Shown here: piece by piece, positions 12,563 through 22,620 of the stretch
How positions within the stretch are numbered: position 1 is the first letter of the stretch
How the letters are laid out: each line of letters starts with the position of its first letter
Translations under genes and position numbers: made by a program
The notes under the pieces: generated by a model
What the model was told of the DNA's origin: nothing
What the model saw: the letters and a program-made list of their open reading frames with translations, nothing else
The model's database searches: none
From: Tillandsia leiboldiana
Lineage: Eukaryota; Streptophyta; Magnoliopsida; Poales; Bromeliaceae
DNA: 64,000 nucleotides
Assembly: GCA_029204045.2 (NCBI GenBank)
Contig: CM055060.1
Coordinates: 51,233,378-51,297,377, forward strand
Reading direction: 5' to 3'

Positions 12563-12591
12563 TTTATATTTTTTGCTATACTTTTGTGTTT

Positions 12592-12596
<5 letters not shown>

Positions 12597-12634
<38 letters not shown>
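12597..12634. repeat. (TC)n microsatellite
   Basis: A pure TC dinucleotide tract of about 38 bp, followed by a short GAGTGAGTG run. Noncoding. Confidence 0.95.
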
Positions 12635-12636
<2 letters not shown>

Positions 12637-12702
12637 AGTGAGTGAGTGCGTGAGTGAGAGTGGTCAAAAATACTTGGCTAGTCAAAAAGTTTTATAATTG
12701 AA

Positions 12703-12921
12703 AAATACTATTTGTACACTATTAAGTAATAGTGTATAAATCTTATATTTATTCATTTAAGAGTCTAGAAACTCGTTTCCAATTTTTTGTGTTAACAAAA
12801 AAAAAAAGAAAAAAAAAGAAAAAAAAAACTGGTTCATAAGACTAGTAAATGAATACTAGCCTTTGGATATATGGAGGATAAGATTTACACCTTACTTATA
12901 AGTGTACAGATAGCATTGCTC
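12703..12921. mobile_element. MITE, AGCAATGCTA family (copy A)
   Basis: The left end AATACTATTTGTACACT and the right end AGTGTACAGATAGCATTGCT are inverted copies with several mismatches. The same ends bound elements at about 47603-47814, 48068-48238 and 63673-63847. Non-autonomous, no coding capacity. The family ends read AGCAATGCTAC[A/T]TGTACACC. Confidence 0.6.
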
Positions 12922-12979
12922 TTTGTAATTACGTCGATATACATTAGATAAATTGTAATTTGTTTATTTTTTTTGTCAT

Positions 12980-14340
12980 TGTTGGGGCCAAAAGTGGCTG
13001 CGCGCAATCGGCCCATGGGAGTGACCCTTAGAGATGTCAAATGCGCAACGTGCCAACAGATCAAGCGATCGGGCCGAGGAGGAATCTGCTCGGTCAGGTT
13101 CTTCTCTGGTAACTCTCGCGACCGTTCGGCTTAGAATAACCAAATCGGGATTATGGAGATAGAGAGAGATTGTTGGGTTCGATTTAGAGTAGCCGAACTA
13201 GATAAAAGAGGCAATGATATGACACGGTTGATGAGCCGATTAAAACTTTATATTGCTTGAGAAGGAGATACAAGGAAGATGAAAGAGATAGAGATTATAA
13301 TTAAGCCTACTCCGAGGAACGCGGTAAAGTAAAGAGGTAAAAGTTAAGTTAACCTGCTCCTAAGATATGAAAATGCTGGGGTGGTACCGGGCTTACGAGG
13401 TTGTCGAAGCCCTTTTCCTTCGTTGGTTCGCTTATTTATACAGTTTCGAACCAAGTTATGTAACCGCCGATTTTAGAAATCGGCGCAACCAAAAGGAAAT
13501 CATCATGAATTCCTCAACTACTTCCTTTTGAGTCGATTATCCTCAATAGGATAGTGGTCGTTTCTCGTCTAGGTTCATCCCTTGATTGTTGCGCCGGAGT
13601 GTACCTCTCGGCGCTTTCCAGTGTTGGACGCTGCTTGCCCTTTTGGGTTAGTTGTGGGATTTGCGCCTAAATCTCGCACTCATTCATTCCGAGATCTTTC
13701 CCTTCTTGGCTCAAGCAACCGAAAAGCTATCTTCGAACCTCGCTTCCTTCGTCGCTTGACTGGTGAGGTCTGGTAGCAACCGAAGTTAGTCTTGGACGAG
13801 GCATTACTCCTCTTCGTCGGCTGCTTCTCCTATCGGCTGATACTTTTAGCCGATAGCCTATGTCGCGTGCCTTATTCTTACGTGACTGAGACCGGTCTCG
13901 ACCGAGATGCGAGTCTCCTTCTTCTAATTCGTTCTCCTATTGGCTAATTTATGTTGGCCGACGGTATTCGCCACGTGTCGCTCCTTTAAGTGGGAACCAA
14001 TTCTTTATTTGACTCCCTCTCGTCGGCTACTTTTTTTATTGGCTGATAGCTTCAACCGATGGCATGCATCGCGGGCTGCGCTCTTATGCTGTCGACATCA
14101 GTCTGGATCAGGATGCGGATCCTTCTTCGGCTGACCCGTCCCTTCGCTGGCTGATGTTCTCAGCCGACGGTACACGCCACGTGTTGCTTCCTCAAGTGGC
14201 AAAAATTCTGGTCTCAACAGTCACGCATCGAGACTGCCAATTTGATCGGTTCGGAAGCGTGCACAAACCCGCCAACCGGGCAAGTCCTTCTCTACCGGAT
14301 CGAAGTGGTGGTGTACAATCATCTGCTTCAAGTTTGATGA
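12980..14340. repeat. Repetitive block with four ~100-bp units
   Basis: Starting at a TGTTGGGGCC motif, this moderately GC-rich block contains a motif of the form GGCTGAT...AGCCGA[T/C][A/G]G, often followed by GCCACGTG or GTCGCGTG. It recurs at about 13835, 13940, 14040 and 14149. Each copy is itself an imperfect inverted repeat (GGCTGAT against a later GCCGA). The context suggests an LTR or a class II subterminal array; no reciprocal terminus was identified, so the element type is unknown. No gene. Confidence 0.5.
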
Positions 14341-14861
14341 TAGACATACATATAATATTAGAGTGCACTGTAGAAATTTAACTATCAGTCGAACATAAAA
14401 TTTTCATTTATTTACATTCAGAAAATTTCAAAATATTATAAGTTCAGTTCTCGATTCATACAGTAATATCTCTCCTTAAGACACTAAATGAGGGTACAAC
14501 TAGACTATTCTGTGACACTTGTCGCAGTCACACACCTTTCCGTGGGTGTCTCTATCTGAACAAGTGGTAAACCACATAGAGTGATAACTACTGAAAGTTT
14601 TCAGTGGGTACAATCACCGAGAAAAAATATTTTACACTTACTACATGAGGCATTAGTAAAATATATAAGATAATTCATCAATTAACTCATGAAAACTGTA
14701 AAGACCTTACACCGAATGAATTAATTGCCCACTTGCCATTTACCATAGGTTCACCTTACTATCATAAGCTCTAGTTTAGATCTGCCAAGCTCTGTACTAA
14801 TCTCTTCAAGAGCTGAAGGGGGTCACACTTACCCCGCTCGGGTGACCTACACGAACATCGA

Positions 14862-15232
14862 GTAGAGAGCCGAGAATGATTATATTACTCTCCCACCGGT
14901 TGCCTGATACACACATATCATGGAGAGCAGAGAATGATCGTACTACTCTTCCACTCAATTGGTACATAAGTGCCGCGTAGAGAGCCGAGAATGATCGGAC
15001 TACTCTTCCACTTAGTTAAATTGCATGTCACCTAAAGAGGTAAGAATGATCGAACTACTCTCTGGTGGATTCATCCCGCTTATAGTATGGAGAGCCGAGA
15101 ATGATCGTACTGCTCTCCTATGGAATCACCCATAAACCGCATGAGAAACCAAGAATGATTGTACTACTCTCCCATCGGTTGCTCAGTACACCCATATTAT
15201 GGAGAGTTGAAAATGATAGAACTATTCTTTAT
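14862..15232. repeat. Minisatellite, ~54-58 bp x 7
   Basis: Seven units share [G/A]GAGAGCCGAGAATGAT. The motif ends at 14880, 14938, 14995, 15050, 15105, 15159 and 15217, giving spacings of 58, 57, 55, 55, 54 and 58 bp. Most units continue CGTACTACTCT[C/T]CC, so GAGAG and CTCTC form a small dyad within each unit. Unit divergence is considerable. A related half-motif may occur near 14555. No coding role is evident. Confidence 0.85.
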
Positions 15233-15239
15233 TCTGTCG

Positions 15240-16225
15240 GCACTTACACGCCTCATCAACCCACTTGGCTAGTCCTCCAACTCATGTTCACTCTAGAATT
15301 GCTCATCTCTATACTTTACCTTAAACTTTATCTAAGTTAGATGCTACACATCCAGTACTCTCATTCAACCGCTTACTTAGTTTTCAAACTCATCTCGGTT
15401 CTGTCCTTAAATATATAATACATACTCAACCGACTATTCATTTTCTATACTCATCTTGGTTTTAGCCTCAAGGATTAAGAATCCTTATCTATACTCTTTA
15501 TCATATAGCTCATCACATATAATCAATGTCAACTACAAAACATGCTAAGTAATTAAGAAGCTATAGACAAAAAAAAAAAATAGCACCTCTTTTTGGTGAT
15601 ACTCTCTATCTTAGTCAAACTCGTTTCCAATAGGGCAAGTATTGATTTCCTGAATCAACAAAGAAACCCGAAAATATGGTCCTAAAAATATTAGAACTTT
15701 CAAAATTCCACCTTTTGGAATCCCAAAGCTAATTAAAAACCCCAAAAATCTCAATTCTCTTTTCTTTACTCAATAAATGTGGCGTGAGGATATCTGTATC
15801 TTTATAATATATGCAAGGGAAAGTCTAAGTTTTTATTTTGGTCGAGTGGTGAACTGAATTGTTGACACATGATAATTTTAATTTTTAAAAAAAAATAATA
15901 TTATTTATAATTAGAAAATTGAACTATTATCTAGAGATAAAAATAAGAGAGAAATTTGGTATATATTCAATACACTTATTTATAGCTATATCTAATATAT
16001 AATCTTATGTAATCCTACTTGAAATAATTTATCTCTACAAATAATTAGATTTTAAATTTTTTTATTTTTTATTAACTAGATGCTTCTTCTGTAAATTAAT
16101 TTATTATCTTTTTAAAAATATTCTAAAATATTTGTGTGTAATGCAAAAGTTAAGGACTAGCGTGTCAAAAAAGATGAGAACATTTATAATGCAATATATA
16201 TACATTTGTCATTATATAAATATTA
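15240..16225. other. AT-rich intergenic DNA, nothing recognised
   Basis: Low-complexity, strongly AT-rich sequence with scattered homopolymer runs. I see no coding domain, RNA gene or clean transposon terminus. Confidence 0.6.
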
Positions 16226-16228
16226 TGC

Positions 16229-16830
16229 TTAATTGCACTATTTTTGTTTCTCAAACTTCAGGCATGTGATACGTTGGTCTTAAACTTTAATTTATTATAA
16301 TTTTTAATTTAAATTGTCTTAATTGTTGTAATCAAGATTCATAGTCTAATTTACTTGATTAAATAGTGATGTTTCGCTAATATAATATTATATGGTAATA
16401 TTATATTTAATCATTACAACAAAATTAAGTTATAGTAATATATTTTTGTGATACTTTTTTGTAAGTGATCGATCCATTTATATTCCATCTATATTCAAAA
16501 TTAAGTTAAAGAGACACATTTTTTAGACACATTATAGTAATGTGTCGCTATACACCCTAACAATACTAATAATAAGTGTCGGTATTTTTTTCAGTAGTAT
16601 TTTTTTTAGATTTTATGAATACTTAAAAGTATCGTTATAGTATAAATTTATTATAATGATATAATAATATGATAATTATTAAGATTTTATTTATCATTAG
16701 AAAAATATCGGTATGTAGTTAACTTAGCTAATGCAATTTATAAAATATAAATTAAATATTATATTAAATTAAAATTTGAAAAACAAAATACGACCGATCT
16801 TAAAGTATGATAACCAAAAGTGCAATTTAT
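16229..16830. mobile_element. MITE / foldback element with ~65-bp inverted ends
   Basis: The left end (about 16229-16295, beginning near TTAATTGCACTATTTTTG) matches, with gaps and mismatches, the reverse complement of the right end (about 16765-16830, ending AAAAGTGCAATTTA). The interior is AT-rich and contains a second small dyad around 16525-16552 (GACACATTATAGTAATGTGTC). There is no coding capacity and no clear target duplication, so the superfamily is unassigned. Confidence 0.6.
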
Positions 16831-17015
16831 TCTAAATTTCATTCTCCTGCATAAAGAAGAGGAGGGAGAAGGGGGAGGGACGGGTCAAACTGGTCAAAAG
16901 CCATTGTCTAACCCAAAAATGTTTCCTTTTCTCCTCATGAAAAGTGGGAGACTCTTTTATGGCAGGAGATAGAGAATCTGATTCCCATGGCCATGCAAAT
17001 CTACTTGGATTTGGA

Positions 17016-17119
<104 letters not shown>

Positions 17120-17158
17120 TTTAGTGGTCATTCATATAAATGCGCTCACAGAAACAGC

Positions 17159-17161
<3 letters not shown>

Positions 17162-17246
<85 letters not shown>
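17162..17246. repeat. (AT)n microsatellite, ~85 bp
   Basis: A pure AT dinucleotide tract ending at AGAGGGAGG. Together with the CT tract 50 bp upstream it forms a compound SSR locus. Confidence 0.97.
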
Positions 17247-17249
<3 letters not shown>

Positions 17250-18381
17250 GGAGGGAAAAAAAGAAAACTCCTTTATCAAAAGAAGGGAACAAATTGCTGT
17301 AAAGGATGAGACTTCCAAGAGATTCTTAGTCTCTCTGCAATTCCCATGCAATTATAGCCCCATGATTTCACTTCCCAACATCACTCTTTTATTCTAATGT
17401 ACTTTAAAGCTTAAAAAGTTTTAACTTAAGTGCTGCACCTAGCATGCACGTATTAGCAAGGTTTTAGTAATGCTATAGTTAGGTATATTTTGGGATTTAC
17501 CACAAAGTCCAATATGTAGATTTTAATTATATATAAGAATTATAGTATGATTTTGAAATGGGCATTTAAACAATAAAGGTTTTTATTAATACTCCACCTA
17601 ATTTTATGCTATCTTTGAATGAGTACTTGCACGTCAAATATTTTGATCTTAATTACTATTTAACTTTAGTTATATCTAATTATTTTATAATTAAACTAAA
17701 AAAAAAACATTTTATTAAAATTTTTTAAAAAAATTGTAAGAATAAGTAGTAAAATCAAAACTTTTAGAATTTAATTAGTTATTTTTTAAAAAATAATACT
17801 ATAAGATTAGCTAGACGTACAGTCAAATTAAAATTTTCTTTTGTTCATATATTTAATAAAGAGTATGTACACATAATATAATAAATATTTAATTTTCAGT
17901 TTTCTAAACTAATATCTTTTTGCTAGTTTTAAAAGTAATTAACCTGACCCAAATATTCTTTATGTGTGTGGCGTAGCTTCTAGGGTGACCATAACCTATA
18001 GCATTTTTAATTAGGCAATGTGGATGAAGTACCTGAAATTCAAAAATATAACTCCAATCAGGCATAAAAGAGAACACTATTCTCCCTTCCCATGCAATTG
18101 CATGCATAATGCGTGAATGCATACATGCATGCAAAAGCTACAAGAAGCAGCAAACACGAGGAAAATAAATCTAGGATTTTGCGCTACAACCACTGTATTA
18201 TATACACTAGATCTCTTTCTTTCTTGGAGTGTTTTACCCTATGGGATATTCTCACTAGTCCCAAAGTAGATGATGGTTGGTTTTAAGAACTTATTAAAGG
18301 TGGCGCGCCTTTGATTTGTGTTTTTTTTTGGGCTTCACCTCCTAACCAATTAAGCACTCAACATGTATGGTGGGGTTAGTT
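17247..18381. other. AT-rich intergenic DNA, nothing recognised
   Basis: Mostly AT-rich sequence with short direct repeats (GCATGC around 18085-18135). No coding exon, RNA gene or transposon end that I can support. Confidence 0.55.
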
Positions 18382-18386
18382 AAAAT

Positions 18387-18621
18387 TGATAGAAGTAAAT
18401 TGAGAATAATGTTGTGTCATTATTCATTATAATGCTCTCTTAATATAGAGAGGTTCTACAAGTTGTACAAGATAATTTGGAATGAGAATCCTACAATAAA
18501 GGAAATAATAATGATGTACAAAGAAAGATAATTATTCCAAATCAAACCCAAATCAAGTATAATGTAGAAGGTTGTAGAATGCGCCATTAATACGTGATGA
18601 TGCCATTAATACGTGATGACA
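18387..18621 (-). repeat. 3' LTR of compact copia element
   Basis: 235 bp, starting TGTCATCACG on the minus strand and ending CTTCTATCA. It matches 20228-20462 with only a few substitutions visible. The end nearest the polypurine tract contains a short doublet, GCCATTAATACGTGATGA-type, repeated twice. Confidence 0.93.
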
Positions 18622-18634
18622 CCCCCCGGCAAAC

Positions 18635-20113
18635 TCAAGGTGGATCAAATACCGAGAGTTTGGATAAGAAGAATTTATGCCGTTGTAACGTATGTCCTTT
18701 TGTGAAGAAATCAGCGACTTGGTTGCTTGATTGAACGAATGGTAGTGTAACGGTGCCAACAAGATAATGATGACGTACAAAATGACAATCAATTTCAATA
18801 TGTTTAGTACGTTCATGAAAAACCGGATTGTTGGCAATTTTGATAGCACTTTGATTGTCGCAATAAAGAGGAGTTGGGGCAACCAAAACAATACCAAGAT
18901 CAGAGAGAAGACGTCGCAACCACACAATTTCAGAAGTGGCAGTAGACATAGCACGATACTCAGCTTCTGAACTGGACTTAGATACTATATCTTGTTTCTT
19001 GGACTTCCAAGATACAAGTGAATCACCAAGAAATACACAGAAGCCAGTCGTGGAACGACGGTCGGTAGGGTCTCCTGCCCAGTCAGCATCAGTGTAGGCT
19101 TGTAGGTCTAATTTTGAGGAGGAATGAAAGAAAAGAGCCCGATTAATTGTTCCTCGAAGATATCGTAAGATGTGAAGAAGAGCAGCATAGTGATCGAAGG
19201 TAGGTGCTTGCATAAACTGGCTGACTATGTGAACTGCATAAGTAATATCAGGTCGAGATATTGTTAGGTAAACGAGAGCACCCACCAATTCACGATAACG
19301 AGTGGGATTTTCTAAGGGTTCTCCCATAGTCGGAGTCAATTTCTGATGCAGTTGCAAAGGAGTTGAAGTGATTTTATCGTCAGTCAAAGCGGAACGAGAT
19401 AATAAATCTGTAATATATTTTTGTTGAGATAGAAGATATCCTCGAGGACTATAAGCAACTTCAATGCCCAAAAAATATCGGAGATACCCAAGATCCTTCA
19501 TTTCAAATTGTTGCTGAAGATGATTTTTAACATATTGAATATGTTCAACATCATTTCCGGTGATTATCATATCATCAACATAGAGTAAAAGAATAGTCTT
19601 TCTATCACCAGATGTGTGAATGAACATAGCATAATCATTCTCACTCTGTGAGAAACCTGCAGCAAGAATCACAGTGCGAAGTTTTTCAAACCAAGCTCTG
19701 GGGGCTTGCTTAAGGCCATAGATAGCCCTATGAAGCCGACAAACATGGTTAGGAGGATGAGGAAACCCAGGTGGTGACTGCATATAAACCTCTTCACAAA
19801 GATCACCATGTAGAAAGGCATTCTTGACATCAAGCTGGTAAAGTGGCCATTTACGATTTGCAGCAACAGCTATAAGAACTCGAACAGATGTCATTTTTGC
19901 AACAGCCCATTCATTCATTTTCTTTTCATCTGTTGGTGTTGGAGTGTTATCAATATGGCTCACAAGATCAAGGGCATCAAATAATAGCTTTAGTGAAATA
20001 GACCATTCACGGTAATTCGTCCCTGTTAGCTTGACATCTAGTTGAGCAAAGGAGGAAACTGATGATGCCATAGAGGAAGTTACTGCAGTAGGGAGAATAG
20101 AAGAAGATGCCAT
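18635..20113 (-). CDS. Gag-RT-RNase H fusion ORF of a non-autonomous copia element
   Basis: A 492-aa open frame. Residues 1 to about 72 are a copia gag N-terminus (KLTGTNYREWSISLKLLFDA). They join directly to the middle of reverse transcriptase at about residue 73 (VAKMTSVRVLIAVAANRKW). RT has the first palm aspartate in LDVKNAFLHGDL and the catalytic YVDD (about 176-181). RNase H follows, with AYTDADWAGD, SSSEAEYRAM, CDNQSAIKIA and HIEIDCHFVRH. The rest of gag, the zinc knuckle, protease, integrase and the N-terminal RT fingers are absent. The frame is open across the join and has no internal stop. In family members both gag and RT carry a VAK-like tripeptide at the join, so a short-homology deletion is likely (inference). 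Whether it is translated or active is unknown. Confidence 0.85.
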   Translation of the reverse strand: MASSSILPTAVTSSMASSVSSFAQLDVKLTGTNYREWSISLKLLFDALDLVSHIDNTPTPTDEKKMNEWAVAKMTSVRVLIAVAANRKWPLYQLDVKNAFLHGDLCEEVYMQSPPGFPHPPNHVCRLHRAIYGLKQAPRAWFEKLRTVILAAGFSQSENDYAMFIHTSGDRKTILLLYVDDMIITGNDVEHIQYVKNHLQQQFEMKDLGYLRYFLGIEVAYSPRGYLLSQQKYITDLLSRSALTDDKITSTPLQLHQKLTPTMGEPLENPTRYRELVGALVYLTISRPDITYAVHIVSQFMQAPTFDHYAALLHILRYLRGTINRALFFHSSSKLDLQAYTDADWAGDPTDRRSTTGFCVFLGDSLVSWKSKKQDIVSKSSSEAEYRAMSTATSEIVWLRRLLSDLGIVLVAPTPLYCDNQSAIKIANNPVFHERTKHIEIDCHFVRHHYLVGTVTLPFVQSSNQVADFFTKGHTLQRHKFFLSKLSVFDPP

Positions 20114-20210
20114 GAAAATTCAAAGATTAGAATAACAACACCTTGACTAGAAAAAAGATGATGATGAAGAAAACTTCTTGCGAGTAGCGGCGCAAACTAG
20201 GATTGATCCG

Positions 20211-20227
20211 ACCTGTCTCTGATACCA
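20211..20227 (-). promoter_or_regulatory. Primer-binding site (initiator tRNA-Met type)
   Basis: On the minus strand the sequence is TGGTATCAGAGACAGGT, directly abutting the CA end of the 5' LTR. It primes minus-strand DNA synthesis in plant LTR elements. Its intact state supports recent mobilisation. Confidence 0.85.
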
Positions 20228-20462
20228 TGATAGAAGTAAATTGAGAATAATGTTGTGTCATTATTCATTATAATGCTCTCTTAATATAGAGAGGTTCTAC
20301 AAGTTGTACAAGGTAATTTGGAATGAGAATCATGCAATAAAGGAAATAATAATGACGTACAAGGAAAGACAATTATTCCAAATCAAATCCAAATCAAGTA
20401 TAATATAGAAGGTTGTAGAATGCGCCATTAATACGTGATGATGCCATTAATACGTGATGACA
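20228..20462 (-). repeat. 5' LTR of compact copia element
   Basis: 235 bp with TG...CA ends, the pair of 18387-18621. On the minus strand it contains a TATA-like CTATATTAAG near 20288-20278, a plausible LTR promoter (inference). Confidence 0.92.
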
Positions 20463-20544
20463 AAAATAATACTGGGGAGTACGTGAATGGTATATATGGA
20501 TTTTCTAGTGTAATTAGCAAAAGGTCTAATTCTTGATACAAGAG

Positions 20545-20865
20545 TAAGGGTGTCAACGAGCCGAACACGAGTAAGCTGGGTCGGTTCTTGTTCGGCTCGT
20601 TTAATAAACGAGCCGAACATGAGTTGGCTCGTTTAAATATCAAGCTGAGAAATTTGGCTCATATTCGGCTCGTTAATAAATTAGCCGAACACGAGCCGGC
20701 TCGTGAACAACAAGTTAGATTTTGATTCTCACTATTAGGTGTAAAGTAAAAAAAAAAAAATTAAAAAAAATTAAAATATTAATTTAATAATTAAAATTCA
20801 TAAAAAATTAATTTTTTTATATTATGTTGGTCTAAAATCTAAATAGTAAAATTTACAGAAGCATT

Positions 20866-20917
<52 letters not shown>

Positions 20918-21098
20918 GGGCTGTTATCGAGCCGAACACGAGCGAGCTGACCCCAGTTTGTGTTCGGCTCGTTTATTAAACGAGTTGAAAAATTCGGCTC
21001 GTGTTCGGCTCGTTTACTAAACGAGCGATTCGATCTCGAGCTCATTTCGAGCCGAACACGAGCTGGCTCGCGAACAGCGAACTGAATTACCACCCCTA
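20545..21098. mobile_element. hAT-type MITE
   Basis: The left terminus TAAGGGTG and right terminus CACCCCTA are inverted. They are flanked by near-identical 8-bp sequences, TACAAGAG (20537-20544) and TACTAGAG (21099-21106), which matches hAT target duplications. The subterminal parts are dense in GAGCCGAACACGAG and its complement CTCGTGTTCGGCTC, in both orientations, as in hAT subterminal binding arrays. An (AT)n tract of about 46 bp lies inside at about 20869-20914. No transposase is encoded. Confidence 0.8.
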
Positions 21099-21106
21099 TA
21101 CTAGAG

Positions 21107-21700
21107 AACCTAACTTGGAAATATAATTACTTTATATTTTCAAATAATTATTTTTTTAAAAAAATAAAATTATATATAGAACACATATGAACTATAGATT
21201 ATTCTGAATTTACTATATATCCGACTTTTTAATTTGTTTGATTTGATTCAACTAACGATACTTTGACTTAAAATTTTCAACTAATTTTTTTATTTTAATA
21301 AATTTATAGTCACAGTAATTGCATAAACTATACTAAATAAATATATAAAGATAAACCACATAATCAAAATAAAACTAATTTCTTTTGTTAATAAATTTAT
21401 AGCTACGAGAATTATATAGATTATACTAACCGAACCTATAAATTAAGATAAACAACATAATCAAAGTTTGAAGTCAAAATGATGTTGACTTGTTCAAATT
21501 AAACAAATTGAATTAAAGGCTGGATAGTAAAATTAAAATTTAAAAAAATTGGATGATCAATTTAAAAAATTTCATAGTTCAGATAAATTTCATGCATTTT
21601 CACCTTAAAAAATATAATAAAGTGTTACGTACCATTCTCTCTCTCTCTCTCTCTATAAAACAAATAAAAACAAAAAACTGTGGACTGGTTTTGCCATGCT
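21107..21700. other. AT-rich intergenic DNA, nothing recognised
   Basis: AT-rich, with near-duplicated phrases at about 21290-21350 and 21390-21440 (AATAAATTTATAG[C/T]) and a short (CT)n at about 21637-21655. No gene supported. Confidence 0.55.
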
Positions 21701-21710
21701 TAGATGTATG

Positions 21711-21943
21711 GACAAAAATTTTATGGGCATCGCCCCAAACTAAGTAGCTTGGGGACAATGCGGTTGGGTGCTACATGGCAGAAGCGGTGTCCATCCATGC
21801 CTCTTCCGGCTATTCTCTCTCTCTAAATTTCTTTCTCTCTAAATCCGGGTGAATGGATGGGCGCCATTTTGCCAAGCGGCGCCCATCCACATTTCCCCCA
21901 AACTATTAGTTTGGGGACGATGCCTACAAAATTTTTGCTCTGA
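21711..21943. mobile_element. MITE with hairpin-bearing terminal inverted repeats
   Basis: The ends CAAAAATTTTATGGGCATCG (left) and CGATGCCTACAAAATTTTTG (right) are inverted copies. Each end also carries its own snap-back: CCCCAAACTAAGTAGCTTGGGG near 21732 and CCCCAAACTATTAGTTTGGGG-like sequence near 21896. The interior includes a second inverted pair, GCGGTGTCCATCC and GGATGGGCGCC. No coding capacity and no clear target duplication. Confidence 0.7.
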
Positions 21944-22028
21944 ATGTAATAGTAGCTAGAGATGAGGGAGAATCTGTGTGATGTGAGGAGCCTTTAATTT
22001 GTTCCTGCCTCAACTTTAGACTACTAAG

Positions 22029-22151
22029 GTCCCGTTTGGTTCGGATATAAATTTAAGAGGTATAAATTTTTTTATTCCTGGGATAACTTGCTATTCCGGA
22101 ATAATCAAGTATAAAAGTTAAATTACGTTTGGTTCAAAAATTAGTATTCTC
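22029..22151. mobile_element. Left part of a MITE split by the copia insertion
   Basis: Begins GGTCCCGTTTGGTTCGG after CTACTAA, the look of a Tourist/Harbinger-type end (usual target TAA or TTA). It runs to TTAGTATTCTC, where the copia LTR starts. The sequence resumes after the copia at 45430. The phrase TTGCTATTCCGGAATA also occurs in inverted orientation in the related element at the window's right end. Confidence 0.6.
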
Positions 22152-22603
22152 TGTTAGTATTTCCATATATGTGGCATAATTAATTATATTTAAATTTGAA
22201 TTTACTATAGATAAGGTCAATCCTAAAAGATATATAATTACTTGATATGCTATATCTTATCCCTTTTCCATCCATTTAAATTAAATAGAATCCTAATCAG
22301 ACTTTGATGGAAAGTCGATTTGGAATCTATATAAAGGGGTACTGGTCCTGCCACCTACTCATGTGCATTCTGGTAAGATTATCCATTAAATCCACACCAT
22401 ACTGAAGAACGCCTGAGAAAGGAGGAGAAAGCAGATTACCTAGTTCGGTCGGTATTGTTTAGTATTGCAACCGAATTTCTTGCTTCCGCTGTTTAATCAA
22501 GAATTTTTCTCAATGGCGCTCTGTAAGTTATTTTACAGTTTTATTTATGATCCTGAATATTGGTATGTATTCGATTTTATTTTATACCATATAAATTTCA
22601 TCA
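22152..22603 (+). repeat. 5' LTR of the large copia element
   Basis: 452 bp, starts TGTTAGTATTTCC and ends AATTTCATCA. It carries a good TATA box, CTATATAAAGG, at about 22327-22337, the probable promoter of the element. Paired with 44978-45429. Confidence 0.93.
22327..22337 (+). promoter_or_regulatory. TATA box in copia 5' LTR
   Basis: CTATATAAAGG sits in the second half of the LTR, the usual position of the U3/R promoter. The same motif is conserved in the 3' LTR at about 45153-45163. Confidence 0.6.
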
Positions 22604-22605
22604 AT

Positions 22606-22620
22606 TGGTATCAGAGCCAG
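22606..22620 (+). promoter_or_regulatory. Primer-binding site of the large copia element
   Basis: TGGTATCAGAGCCAG lies two bases after the LTR's terminal CA. It is complementary to the 3' end of plant initiator tRNA-Met by the standard copia rule. Confidence 0.88.

Larger units (their letters stand above)
18387..20462 (-). mobile_element. Compact Ty1/copia derivative with intact LTRs and target duplication
   Basis: Two 235-bp LTRs (18387-18621 and 20228-20462, TG...CA) are near-identical by eye. They are flanked by a perfect 5-bp target duplication, AAAAT, at 18382-18386 and 20463-20467. On the minus strand the 5' LTR is the right one. It is followed at once by a primer-binding site TGGTATCAGAGACAGGT (20227-20211). 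A polypurine tract GCCGGGGGG (about 18630-18622) precedes the left LTR. The 2,076-bp element has one open frame. Protease and integrase are missing, so it needs proteins in trans. High LTR similarity implies a recent insertion. Confidence 0.93.

Noticed and set aside
13582..14381. Short open frames in the GC-rich block
   Set aside because: They overlap the ~100-bp repeats, have no recognisable domain and no splice-compatible neighbours.
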